A stretch of DNA of 64,000 bases from positions 286,991 through 350,990 of the forward strand of contig NZ_JAIWYX010000005.1 in assembly GCF_020251205.1 (NCBI RefSeq), given 5' to 3'. The DNA comes from Arthrobacter sp. M4 (GTDB lineage Bacteria > Actinomycetota > Actinomycetes > Actinomycetales > Micrococcaceae). The notes beneath the pieces are model-generated. The model saw nothing but the letters and a program-made list of their open reading frames with translations. It was not told where the DNA came from and did not search any database. Below are positions 17,051-24,980 of the stretch, piece after piece; position 1 is the stretch's first letter, and each line of letters starts with the position of its first letter. Made by a program: the position numbers and the translations under genes.

Positions 17051-17290
17051 TCATTTGTGGGAAACAAACTGCAGCCTGGTGTTCGGGGCGGCGAGTCGAG
17101 ACTTCGCGTAGAGCCACGCAATTATTCCGAACAGCGGCAAGACGAACATCACAACCAGCCAAATCGCTCTGGCTGTTTGATCCAGGCGGTCCTCCCTTAG
17201 TACGTCGAACACGCCCCAGATGATGGACCCCAATATGAAAAGCACAGACAGTCCACCTAGGGCAACAAAAGGCCATTCCCAAGGTTCCAT
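17051..17290 (-). CDS. PLDc_N-domain small membrane protein
   Basis: 79-residue protein with two hydrophobic helices (about residues 8-27 and 42-62) separated by the basic loop DVLREDRLDQTARAIW, and the motif FVLPLFGIIAWLY. This is the phospholipase D nuclease N-terminal-type module, a small membrane-anchored domain common in actinobacteria; no catalytic domain is attached. Function unknown. GGAGGGAGAGCAAT precedes the ATG, giving a good ribosome binding site. Confidence 0.75.
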   Translation of the reverse strand: MEPWEWPFVALGGLSVLFILGSIIWGVFDVLREDRLDQTARAIWLVVMFVLPLFGIIAWLYAKSRLAAPNTRLQFVSHK

Positions 17291-17452
17291 ATTGCTCTCC
17301 CTCCAGTGGAGGTCAGGCTAGCACTCCGCCCAGGCCGGTAAACAGACTCCCCGCAGCGGACCTGCCAGGACGAAATAAACACCCAGTCTCATTGGGGCGC
17401 GGTTTACGCAAACGGCACTACAAGCTAGGCCGTAGATCCTGAGTTCGGCAGT

Positions 17453-17488
17453 GCCTTTGGGCCTGGATCTGGGCCAGCGCCCAAAGGC
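17453..17488 (-). terminator. Terminator downstream of alpha/beta hydrolase gene
   Basis: GCCTTTGGGC (17453-17462) and GCCCAAAGGC (17479-17488) form a perfect 10-bp stem, with CTGG/CCAG pairing further inside. It lies 54 bases beyond the stop of the minus-strand hydrolase gene. Confidence 0.55.
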
Positions 17489-17541
17489 CTCAATAGGGGC
17501 AGGCGTCGGACTGCCATTGCCGCCTTCGCAAATGGATGTGG

Positions 17542-18414
17542 CTACCCCCGCCGCAGCCACTCCACAACCCGGTCCATGGTGCGGTCCGCGGCGCCGTCTT
17601 CGGGCCGGTTGAGGTGCCCGTGTTCCGTGCCCGGTTCGGTGATGACCTCGACGTCGATGCCCGCCGCCGCGAGCATCGCGCCGAACGCTTCGCCCGAGAC
17701 GCGCAACTCATCGGCCTCGTCGTTGACCATGATGGTGGGCGGGAAGCCACGGAGTTGCCCTACAGATGCCGTACCCGGAATAGCAGCAGCCGGTCCGCCG
17801 GCAACAGGACCGCCGAGGTAGTTTTCGTACATTGCCAGCACGTTTGGCGCAGAAAACACATCAGGATCCGCCAACCCACCCAGGAGCGCCGCCACGTCGT
17901 CGGGCGTTTCCGGCTGCACCGCGTGCAGCGTCGGGTAAGCGAGGAAAACGCGAGCTGGCAGGCGCTCGGCCGGGCCTTCCAGCAATCGAATCACCGCGCC
18001 GGCGGTCAGGTTTCCGCCGGCGCTGGCGCCGCCAATGGCCAAGCGCAGAGGGTCAATCCCCAGTTCGGAAGCCTGGTTCAGCGTCCATTCCCAGGCATCC
18101 ACCACATCGTCGGAGGGCGCCGGAAAATGTGTGTCATTGTCTTGGCATAGACGGTAGTCAACGCTTACCACGGTCACGCCACGCGCGGCGAAACCCCTGG
18201 ATGTGTAGTCGGCTTCCGGCCAGTCCAGGGTTCCCTCGCGGAAGCCACCGCCGTGCACCCACACAAGACCGGAGCCGGCAGGAGCCACCGGCGTGTCGTC
18301 CTTGGGTGCGGCGGCGGGATGCACGCGGACGCGGATGGGGCCGTCGCGACCATCGATAACGCGGTCGACGCCGGTTCCCGCCTTTGCTGGGACAACACCT
18401 TGGGGCGAGGACAT
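17542..18414 (-). CDS. Alpha/beta hydrolase, hormone-sensitive lipase family
   Basis: 290-residue cytoplasmic esterase-type enzyme. The oxyanion-hole motif HGGGF is at about residues 54-58, the nucleophile elbow GGASAGG (Ser in the middle) at about 128-134, the acid in NDEADELR (about 230) and the His in GTEHGHLN (about 265). These define the HSL (family IV) esterases. ATG at 18414 with GGAGCCCGC upstream. A perfect 12-bp palindrome about 30 bases upstream of the start suggests LacI-type control. Substrate unknown. Confidence 0.82.
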   Translation of the reverse strand: MSSPQGVVPAKAGTGVDRVIDGRDGPIRVRVHPAAAPKDDTPVAPAGSGLVWVHGGGFREGTLDWPEADYTSRGFAARGVTVVSVDYRLCQDNDTHFPAPSDDVVDAWEWTLNQASELGIDPLRLAIGGASAGGNLTAGAVIRLLEGPAERLPARVFLAYPTLHAVQPETPDDVAALLGGLADPDVFSAPNVLAMYENYLGGPVAGGPAAAIPGTASVGQLRGFPPTIMVNDEADELRVSGEAFGAMLAAAGIDVEVITEPGTEHGHLNRPEDGAADRTMDRVVEWLRRG

Positions 18415-18443
18415 GCGGGCTCCTTTGCTCGAAGCGAAGTAAG

Positions 18444-18455
18444 TGAATCGATTCA
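18444..18455 (-). promoter_or_regulatory. Palindromic LacI-type operator
   Basis: TGAATCGATTCA is a perfect 12-bp palindrome with a central CG, the usual form of LacI/GalR-family operators in actinobacteria. It lies 30 bases upstream of the alpha/beta hydrolase start. No adjacent LacI gene exists, so the regulator is elsewhere. Confidence 0.5.
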
Positions 18456-18529
18456 GAATCCCACGCCAGGCCCTGCCTGCGCTAGCCCTGCCTGCGGGCT
18501 GGTCAATGGCCCGGATCCAGGAGGCAATG

Positions 18530-19144
18530 TCAGTGCCTGGTCAATTTCTCCTGGTCCGGCTCGAGGTCGCCGATATGGCCGGGCGCGTTCGCCGCCAGGA
18601 CGCGCTGCACGAAGGCGCCATACTCATACATGAAGTGCCGAAGGAACTTAACCGTGCCCTCATCGCTGACTGTTCCGTCCTCGCCGAAGATTTCGGGTTG
18701 GAAGCGGATATACGCTTCGGGTGCGTTCAATTGTGGAGCATCCAGGAAGCTCAGAACGCTGCGCATGGACGACTGCATAACAGCCGTACCAATTCCACCG
18801 GGAGATGCACCAATAATTCCCGTGGGTTTCCGGGCGAAGGAATTAGTTCCCCAAGGCCGCGATGCCCAGTCAATGGCATTCTTTAGTGCGCCCGGAATAG
18901 AGCGGTTGTATTCGGGGGAAATGATGAGGATTCCGTCGGAGCTGGCGATAGCGTCCTTGAGTGCCTTTCCCTCCGGCGGGTAATTACTGTCATAGTCCCT
19001 GCTGTACAAAGGCAAGTCTTTGATGGGAATCTCGGTGAATTCGAGGTCCTCCGGAGCCAATTTGATGAGGGCTTTGGAGAGGGTGCGATTGATGGAACCA
19101 GTGGAAATACTGCCGACAAGGTAGCCAATTTTGTACGAGGCCAT
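18530..19144 (-). CDS. NAD(P)H-dependent FMN reductase
   Basis: 204-residue flavodoxin-like reductase: IGYLVGSISTGSINRTLSKAL (FMN phosphate loop, about residues 5-25), SPEYNRSIPGALKNAIDW (about 75-93) and the segment KPTGIIGASPGGIGTAVMQ. This is the NADPH_FMN_red family (ArsH/ChrR/azoreductase-like), which reduces FMN, quinones or azo compounds. GGAGCCCGCT precedes the ATG. The gene is alone; the alpha/beta hydrolase gene follows 115 bases downstream on the same strand. Confidence 0.85.
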   Translation of the reverse strand: MASYKIGYLVGSISTGSINRTLSKALIKLAPEDLEFTEIPIKDLPLYSRDYDSNYPPEGKALKDAIASSDGILIISPEYNRSIPGALKNAIDWASRPWGTNSFARKPTGIIGASPGGIGTAVMQSSMRSVLSFLDAPQLNAPEAYIRFQPEIFGEDGTVSDEGTVKFLRHFMYEYGAFVQRVLAANAPGHIGDLEPDQEKLTRH

Positions 19145-19349
19145 AGCGGGCTCCTTCCCGACGGCACGGACAACACCGCCGTCGTCGTTCGGGTGCCGGT
19201 GGGACCCGGCACAAATGCGAGCCTAGTCCGCAGGGCCTCCCAAAGGAACGGCGACCCGGGCAGCAAAGTGCCGGGCCGCCGTCGGGCTCTCAAACCGACC
19301 ACGCTCCGGTGCCGCGGGGCCCGTACTCCAAATGTGCTTTTCCCGACGC

Positions 19350-19673
19350 CTACTCGCCGCGGAAGACGCGCTTGGCGACGGCCATCGCAGAAACGGCGCG
19401 GGGCCAGCCCGAGTAGAAGGCCAGGTGCGTGATGGCTTCAATGAGCTCTTCTTCGCTGAGTCCGTTCGATTTTGCTTTCGCCAAGTGGAAGTTGAGCTGC
19501 TCAGCGTTGCCGCCTGCTACGAGCGCGGCCACGGTCACGAGGCTACGGTCGCGGGGTGAGAGATCGGGGCGCTCCCACACCTGCCCGAACAGTACGTCGT
19601 CAGTAAAGGCCGCCAATGCGGGAGCGAAGTCGCCGAAGGCCTTCTGGGCGGCGGTGGGTTCGGTGGTAGTCAT
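19350..19673 (-). CDS. Carboxymuconolactone decarboxylase (CMD) family protein
   Basis: 107-residue CMD/AhpD-fold protein with the family block AALVAGGNAEQLNFHLAKAKSNGLSEEEL and EAITHLAFYSGWPRAVSAM. No CxxC motif is present, so it is not an AhpD-type peroxidase; it is closer to 4-carboxymuconolactone decarboxylase-like proteins of unknown role. It is divergently oriented to the HTH regulator gene at 19844, which may control it. Good binding site AAAGGAC ahead of the start. Confidence 0.82.
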   Translation of the reverse strand: MTTTEPTAAQKAFGDFAPALAAFTDDVLFGQVWERPDLSPRDRSLVTVAALVAGGNAEQLNFHLAKAKSNGLSEEELIEAITHLAFYSGWPRAVSAMAVAKRVFRGE

Positions 19674-19843
19674 GAGTGTCCTTTCTGGGACTGACGTGGA
19701 AGGTACGACGGCGGGCTGGCGGGTTCAGCGCTCACTCGCCTTATTCATCCAAGCCCCCTTTACGGCTTGGAGGGAGGGCACTGCCGATACTGGTTATGGC
19801 AGTACCTCCCTGCTACCGCAGCGGCGCGCCTAGCATGAATGCC

Positions 19844-20734
19844 ATGGACAATCGGACGGAAGTGCGCGAGTTCCTTTCATCGCGCCGCGCCAGGATCACG
19901 CCGGAGAACGCCGGGCTGACAATCTTCGGAGGCAACCGACGCGTTCCGGGATTGCGCCGTGAGGAAGCGGCCATGCTCGCCGGCGTCAGCATCGACTACT
20001 ACACGCGGCTCGAACGCGGGAACCTCGCCGGAGTTTCTGAAAGTGTGCTGGAGGCGCTGGCCCGGGCACTCCAACTGGACGAGGCTGAGCGGGACCACCT
20101 CTTCGATCTGGCCCGCCACGCCAATGCGTCCTCCAGCAGCCGTCCGCGCGCGGTGAAGCAGCGGGTCCGTCCAAGCGTCCAGTTCATGGTGGACGCCATC
20201 ACGGCGGCGCCCGCCTTTGTTCGGAACGGCCGGATGGATATCCTCGCCGCTAACCGACTCGCGCAGGCCCTTTACGCCCCGATGTATGCCGATCCGGTGC
20301 GTCCGGCGAACCACTCGAGGTTCATCTTCCTCGATCCTGCGGCCATGGAGTTTTATCCGGATTGGAATCTCGCTGCGAACAACAACGTGGCCATTCTTCG
20401 CACCGAATCAGGCAAGAATCCCTATGACAAAGGCCTCGGAGACCTCATCGGCGAATTGTCCATGCGCAGCGAGGAATTTCGGACCCGATGGGCCGCCCAT
20501 AATGTGCGTCGCCACTACACAGGCAACAAGAATTTCCACCATCCAATAGTGGGAGACATTGAGTTGATGTTCGAGGCCTTGCAACTCGCCGAGGACCCCG
20601 GACTCACGCTCACTGTGTACCCTGCCGAGCCGGGGTCCAAGTCCGAGGAATCCCTGCGGCTGCTCGCGAGCTGGGCCGCGACTGAAGGCGCCATGCTGGA
20701 TGCCGTCAGCGACAAGCACCTCCAACGGCCCTGA
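19844..20734 (+). CDS. HTH regulator with MmyB-like ligand-binding domain
   Basis: 296-residue regulator: N-terminal XRE-type HTH (LRREEAAMLAGVSIDYYTRLERGN, about residues 38-61) and the C-terminal MmyB ligand-binding PAS-like domain (about 100-285, with WAAHNVRRHYTGNKNFHHPIVGDIEL). ATG at 19844 is preferred because family members start MDNR-EVREFL; an ATG three codons upstream is also possible and no clear ribosome binding site exists, so the mRNA may be nearly leaderless. In this family targets are usually neighbours: the divergent CMD gene and the downstream aldo/keto reductase. Confidence 0.82.
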   Translation: MDNRTEVREFLSSRRARITPENAGLTIFGGNRRVPGLRREEAAMLAGVSIDYYTRLERGNLAGVSESVLEALARALQLDEAERDHLFDLARHANASSSSRPRAVKQRVRPSVQFMVDAITAAPAFVRNGRMDILAANRLAQALYAPMYADPVRPANHSRFIFLDPAAMEFYPDWNLAANNNVAILRTESGKNPYDKGLGDLIGELSMRSEEFRTRWAAHNVRRHYTGNKNFHHPIVGDIELMFEALQLAEDPGLTLTVYPAEPGSKSEESLRLLASWAATEGAMLDAVSDKHLQRP

Positions 20735-20791
20735 TAGGCCTCGGCCCTGATAGGCCTCAGCACTGATAGGCCTCACCACTGATAGGCCTCC
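20728..20791 (+). repeat. Four tandem 16-bp repeats
   Basis: Four consecutive units of GCCCTGATAGGCCTCA (units at 20728, 20744, 20760, 20776, differing at one to three positions). The first unit contains the stop codon of the HTH regulator and the array ends just before the ribosome binding site of the aldo/keto reductase. Each unit holds the 6-bp palindrome AGGCCT. Confidence 0.95.
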
Positions 20792-20802
20792 TAGGAGTAC
20801 AA

Positions 20803-21771
20803 ATGGAATACACCCGCCTGGGAACCACCGGCCTCCAGGTGAGCCGGATCGCGCTGGGCTGCATGAGTTATGGCAACCCCGGCACCGGATTGCACGGCTG
20901 GACCCTCGACGAGGACGCCGCCCAGCCCTTCTTCCGCCAGGCCGTGGAATTTGGCGTCACGTTCTGGGACACCGCGAACGTTTACCAGCAAGGCAGTTCC
21001 GAGGAATTCATCGGCCGCGCAATCGGCCGCTATTCCCGCCGCGAAGACATTGTCCTTGCCACGAAAGTTTCCGGGAAGATGCACGACGGTCCGGGCGGGA
21101 AGGGCCTGTCCCGTAAAGCAATCCTCGAGCAGATCGATGCCTCGCTCACCCGCCTTGGAACCGACTATGTGGATCTTTACTACATCCACCGGTTCGACCC
21201 GGATACCCCGGCGGAGGAGACGATGGAGGCACTGCACGACGTCGTTAAGGCAGGGAAAGTGCGCTACCTTGGCGCCTCGTCGATGTGGGCGTGGCAATTG
21301 GCCAAGCTGCAGCACGCCGCGAAATACGGCGGATGGACACGTTTTGGCGCGATGCAGGACCAATACAACCTCCTCAAACGCGAGGAAGAACGGGAAATGA
21401 TCCCACTCTGTGCCGACCTTGGTGTTGGGCTGGTGCCTTACTCGCCGCAAGGCAAGGGCCGGCTCACACGCCCGTGGGGACAACAGACTGCGAGGTCCGA
21501 TGTGGACGCTGTCGCCAGGACTTTTGACAGCCCCGCTGACCAGCCAATCATCGAAGCAGTGGAACGCGTCGCCGATGCGCGGGGAGTCTCCATGGCACAG
21601 ATCGCGCTGTCGTGGGTCCTGCGAAACCCTGCGGTCTCCGCCCCGATCGTTGGCGCCACCAAGCCACACCATCTGGCCGACGCCGTCGCTGCGCTTGACG
21701 TACGGCTGAGCGACGAGGAAGTCGCCCAACTCGAGGCGCCTTACCGGCCGCAGTCACCCTACTGGTACTGA
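20803..21771 (+). CDS. Aldo/keto reductase
   Basis: 322-residue NADPH-dependent (beta/alpha)8 reductase. The catalytic tetrad is visible: Asp and Tyr in FWDTANVYQQG (about residues 50-60), Lys in LATKVSG (about 85) and His in YYIHRFD (about 127). The C-terminus has the cofactor segment APIVGATKPHHLADA. It resembles the YajO/AKR subfamily that reduces sugars or xenobiotic aldehydes. TAGGAG lies seven bases before the ATG. It follows the HTH regulator gene on the same strand across the 16-bp repeat array. Confidence 0.88.
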   Translation: MEYTRLGTTGLQVSRIALGCMSYGNPGTGLHGWTLDEDAAQPFFRQAVEFGVTFWDTANVYQQGSSEEFIGRAIGRYSRREDIVLATKVSGKMHDGPGGKGLSRKAILEQIDASLTRLGTDYVDLYYIHRFDPDTPAEETMEALHDVVKAGKVRYLGASSMWAWQLAKLQHAAKYGGWTRFGAMQDQYNLLKREEEREMIPLCADLGVGLVPYSPQGKGRLTRPWGQQTARSDVDAVARTFDSPADQPIIEAVERVADARGVSMAQIALSWVLRNPAVSAPIVGATKPHHLADAVAALDVRLSDEEVAQLEAPYRPQSPYWY

Positions 21772-21975
21772 CGTCCCCAGTGGTACTGATTGCGGACAGC
21801 CGCTAGTTAGCTGGAGAAAACAGCGACCCGCCGCCTCCACCCGAACCCCGGCCGAGGGTCAAGGGAAGGGCGACGGGTCGCCGTCGTACTGCCATGGAAG
21901 ATCCCTGACCTGGCAGCGTTTCTTGCCCAAGACGCCGTACAGTGCCGGCACGGCGCCCCGGAACTGCTGGCGGCC

Positions 21976-22704
21976 TCAGTCCGCCAGCAGGCGGCCCCAC
22001 CTTGGTGCGAGCAAGGGGGCGCCGGCAAGCTTGAGGGAGTGCCATAAGGTCACGGCCACGGAGTCGAGCACCGGCACGCCGGTACGCTCCTCGACGTCGG
22101 CCGCAATGTTGGCACCGTACAGATTCGTGCAGAGGTACACCAAGGCATCGGGCTTGGCAGCGGCGAGCTCCAAGGACCCCGGCAGCATCTCCTGGTCCGT
22201 GACGCGGGCAAAGGACTCGTTGTGGCTGAGGTCCAGGTGGCGGTGGTCGATCGTCTTGATGCCTTCCCGGGCGTAGGACTCGATCACAGCCTCGTTGACG
22301 TCGCCTGTGTAGGGCGTGAACAGGCCAATCCGCTCGGTGCCGAATTCCTTGAAGGCGGCCAGGTACGCGAGGGTGGACGTCGTGGCCGGGATGCCGGTGG
22401 CGTCCGTGATTTCGGCGACCAGCTCGTGATCGTGCGTCGCTCCAAGCCATGATCCGGAGGTGCCGTTCCAGGCAATGACATCCACTTCCGACGTCGCCAG
22501 CAGCTCTGCCGCGGCACGCATCCCGGCGGCGTCGAACTGCTTGTCAGACGATTCATCCAATGCGATCCGGGTGACATTGATCCGGGTGAAGTGCAGCGTG
22601 ACGTCGCGGCGCTCGCCCAGGATGCGGTAGCTCTGCGGTTCCAGGCATGTATTGGAGGACGGCACGATCATGCCGATTCGGATGGGACGGGTTGTCGAAG
22701 GCAT
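21976..22704 (-). CDS. Maleate isomerase/arylmalonate decarboxylase-like protein
   Basis: 242-residue Asp/Glu-racemase-fold protein. IGMIVPSSNTCLEPQ at the N-terminus and VYLCTNLYGANIAADVE (Cys192) are hallmarks of maleate cis-trans isomerases. The first family cysteine, expected in the motif ACTSGS, is Gly81 here (NGTSGS), the arrangement known from arylmalonate decarboxylase. Thus decarboxylation or another one-cysteine reaction is possible. ATG at 22704 has AAGGA eight bases upstream; the longer in-frame extension is a shadow of the hydantoinase. Last gene of the minus-strand operon. Confidence 0.8.
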   Translation of the reverse strand: MPSTTRPIRIGMIVPSSNTCLEPQSYRILGERRDVTLHFTRINVTRIALDESSDKQFDAAGMRAAAELLATSEVDVIAWNGTSGSWLGATHDHELVAEITDATGIPATTSTLAYLAAFKEFGTERIGLFTPYTGDVNEAVIESYAREGIKTIDHRHLDLSHNESFARVTDQEMLPGSLELAAAKPDALVYLCTNLYGANIAADVEERTGVPVLDSVAVTLWHSLKLAGAPLLAPRWGRLLAD

Positions 22705-22714
22705 AGGAGGTTCC

Positions 22715-24154
22715 TTAGGAGACTGCGGAAAAAGGCGCGGCGGGCAGAGATAGCGGAGCAACGGCGTCGCGGTGCTCGGTGAAACCGTTGCGGGCCACGA
22801 AGCGGCCCACCGGGCCCGGATCGTGGAAACCGTCCGCGTCCAAAACCACCCGCCCGTTGGAAACGACGACGGCGGGCCAGCCGCGCAGCGTGAGGCCGTC
22901 GAACGGAGAGAAGTCCGTGCCCATATGAAGCGAATTGCCGTCCACCGACCGAGACTCGGACGGGTCAAGGATCACCAGGTCGGCGTCGAAGCCTTCTGCG
23001 ATCACACCCTTGCCGGGCACCGCGTTGATCCGGGCCGGACCGGCAGCGAAAACTTCCACGAAGTCCTCAACGGCGGCACCGGCGTCGAGCATTGCGGTGA
23101 AAGTGACCGGCATCCGGGTCTCTACGCCCGGTAGGCCGTGCGGCATAAAGCGGACATCGTCCGTGCGCTCGCGCTTCTGGGACAGGTCGTAGCAGGAGTG
23201 GTCTGAGGAGATGGTGTGGACAGCGCCCGCGGCCAGCCGTTCCTTGAGCGCCGAAACGGTCTGGGCGTCACGCATCGGAGGGCAGCACGCGTACCACTCG
23301 GGGAAACGGCCCGCGTACACGGAGTCGTCCAGCGTGATGTAGTGCGGGCACGTCTCGGAGTAGGCATCCTGGCCGCGGCGGCGGGCCTGGCTCACCAGGT
23401 CTACGGCGCCGGGCGTGGACTGGTGGACAAAGTACACGGGAGCGCCGGCGTACTCAGCCATAGCGAGGGTCTCCTTGACCGAGATCTCCTCGGCCAGGCC
23501 CGGCCGCGTCCGGTGCAGGTGCTCGATGCCAATGAGCCCGTCCGCCGCGTGCTGCTCAGTGCAGTCCGCAACGATGGCATCGTGCTCGGCGTGGATGTAT
23601 GTCAGGCCATCCAGGCGAACCATCTCGCGCATGACCTTGAGGATGGTGTCGCCGTCGGCCATGGTAGTGCCGCGGTTGGTGGTGTACATCTTCACGGAAC
23701 GCACACCCTCTGTGGCCATTTGCTCCAGCTGCCACGGCACGGTTTCGTCCCACTGGACCACGGCGCCGTGCAGGGCGACGTCGCAACGGGATGCCCGGGC
23801 GAGCGCTTTCTTGTGGAGGATGGCTTGGAGCGGGCTCTCCTGTGCATCGCGGGGGATGCCAAAGTCGATGATGGTGGTGGTGCCACCCCAAAGGGCCGCC
23901 GTCGACGTGACTTGGAAGTCGTCCAGGGTGCGGTACCGGCCGGTCACCTGCGCCACATGGCAGTGGCCGTCCACGCCGCCGGGGATGACCATCTTGCCGC
24001 TTGCATCAATGGTGTGCTGCGCTTCGGGGACCGGCTGGGCGGCGTCGAGCAGTTGTTGGATTTTGCCACCGTCCACCACCACATGGGCGGTGTGCCGGCC
24101 AAAGCTGTTGACGACAATCCCGTTGGCAATAACGAGTTCAGGGATGTGGGACAT
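22715..24154 (-). CDS. Dihydropyrimidinase/hydantoinase-type amidohydrolase
   Basis: 479-residue metal-dependent amidohydrolase. Metal ligands are visible: His64 and His66 in DGHCH, the carboxylated Lys155 in SVKMY, His188 in YIHAEH, a His in FVHQSTPG and the Asp in ISSDHSCY. It hydrolyses cyclic amides: hydantoins, dihydropyrimidines or cyclic imides. The gene starts ten bases after the racemase stop. With an amidase and a maleate isomerase-like protein in the same operon, an imidase role (cyclic imide to half-amide) fits as well as hydantoin hydrolysis. Confidence 0.85.
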   Translation of the reverse strand: MSHIPELVIANGIVVNSFGRHTAHVVVDGGKIQQLLDAAQPVPEAQHTIDASGKMVIPGGVDGHCHVAQVTGRYRTLDDFQVTSTAALWGGTTTIIDFGIPRDAQESPLQAILHKKALARASRCDVALHGAVVQWDETVPWQLEQMATEGVRSVKMYTTNRGTTMADGDTILKVMREMVRLDGLTYIHAEHDAIVADCTEQHAADGLIGIEHLHRTRPGLAEEISVKETLAMAEYAGAPVYFVHQSTPGAVDLVSQARRRGQDAYSETCPHYITLDDSVYAGRFPEWYACCPPMRDAQTVSALKERLAAGAVHTISSDHSCYDLSQKRERTDDVRFMPHGLPGVETRMPVTFTAMLDAGAAVEDFVEVFAAGPARINAVPGKGVIAEGFDADLVILDPSESRSVDGNSLHMGTDFSPFDGLTLRGWPAVVVSNGRVVLDADGFHDPGPVGRFVARNGFTEHRDAVAPLSLPAAPFSAVS

Positions 24155-24164
24155 CGGTGTCCTC

Positions 24165-24980
24165 CTACTTGGAAACGGAATGGTCGACGGCGGCAGCCGG
24201 CTCGGTGAGGGAGTTCTGCGCTGCGGTCAGCGCGGCGTCGAGGGTCGGCGACAGACCCCGACGGCGCTTGGCCGGCGGCGGTGCGAACGCTCCCTGGCGG
24301 TGCGGACCCGACTTGAGCGCCACGATGGCTTCCGTCATCCGGATTCCCGCGGAGATACCGTCGACCACGGGGACAGGGATCTGGCCCTCCAACTCGCGGG
24401 CCAGCCCGGCGAGCGGCGCTCCGGCGAGAATAACGACGTCGGCCCCGTCCTCGGTGACGGCCTGCCGGCTGAGTGCCAGGAGTGTGTCCTTGAAATCGGC
24501 TTGCACGGAGCCGATTCCGTTGAGGGACTCGTTGATCGAGCGGATCGAGGCGAGCCGGCCGCCGAGGCCAAAGTGCTCTACGCAGTCCCGGTACCAGGCT
24601 TTGATGCGGTCCGAGATGGCGATGATGGAAAAGCGGTGGCCTTGAAGGGCTGCGGCGCAGAGCGCTGCTTCCGTGATGCCGATGACCGGAATGTCGGTAA
24701 GTTCTTTGAGGGCAGGCATGCCCGGGTCGCCGAAGGCGGCAACTACCACCCCGTCAACGCTGCCGCCGTCGTCCTTTTGTCCGGCGGCGTATTCGGCGAT
24801 GATTTCGGCGACGGCGCCGGCGGCTATGAGCGACTCGAAGCGGGTTTCGATGTATTCCACACCGTAGGCTGCCGTGCGCACCACAAGTTTGGTGTCCGGT
24901 CCGGCCGAGCGTAGGGCCTCGGTCTCAATCAGCGCTGTGACATCGTCACTGATGTTGGGGTTGATGACTAGCAGTTTCAT
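24165..24980 (-). CDS. Asp/Glu (hydantoin) racemase family protein without the catalytic cysteines
   Basis: 271-residue racemase-fold protein beginning MKLLVINPNIS, typical of hydantoin racemases, and with FGDPGM and VPVVDGISAG blocks. The two cysteines that family enzymes use as acid/base are absent: VVVAAFGDPG has Ala82 where Cys is expected, and ILAGAPLAG has Gly187 in place of the Cys of LGCAGMA. Racemisation by the standard mechanism is therefore unlikely. A C-terminal tail of about 45 residues (Pro/Lys/Arg-rich) is extra. It overlaps the GntR gene by four bases, so it is in the same operon. Confidence 0.8.
   Translation of the reverse strand: MKLLVINPNISDDVTALIETEALRSAGPDTKLVVRTAAYGVEYIETRFESLIAAGAVAEIIAEYAAGQKDDGGSVDGVVVAAFGDPGMPALKELTDIPVIGITEAALCAAALQGHRFSIIAISDRIKAWYRDCVEHFGLGGRLASIRSINESLNGIGSVQADFKDTLLALSRQAVTEDGADVVILAGAPLAGLARELEGQIPVPVVDGISAGIRMTEAIVALKSGPHRQGAFAPPPAKRRRGLSPTLDAALTAAQNSLTEPAAAVDHSVSK

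Noticed and set aside
17318..17560. 80-residue minus-strand open frame between PLDc_N and hydrolase genes
   Set aside because: Overlaps the hydrolase terminator hairpin and has no coding bias or similarity.
18470..18496. Direct repeat of GCCCTGCCTGCG
   Set aside because: Short, GC-rich and only two copies; not clearly more than chance or slippage.
21869..21882. GGCGAC-GG-GTCGCC mini-hairpin between convergent genes
   Set aside because: Only six base pairs and such GC palindromes are frequent here; too weak to call a terminator.
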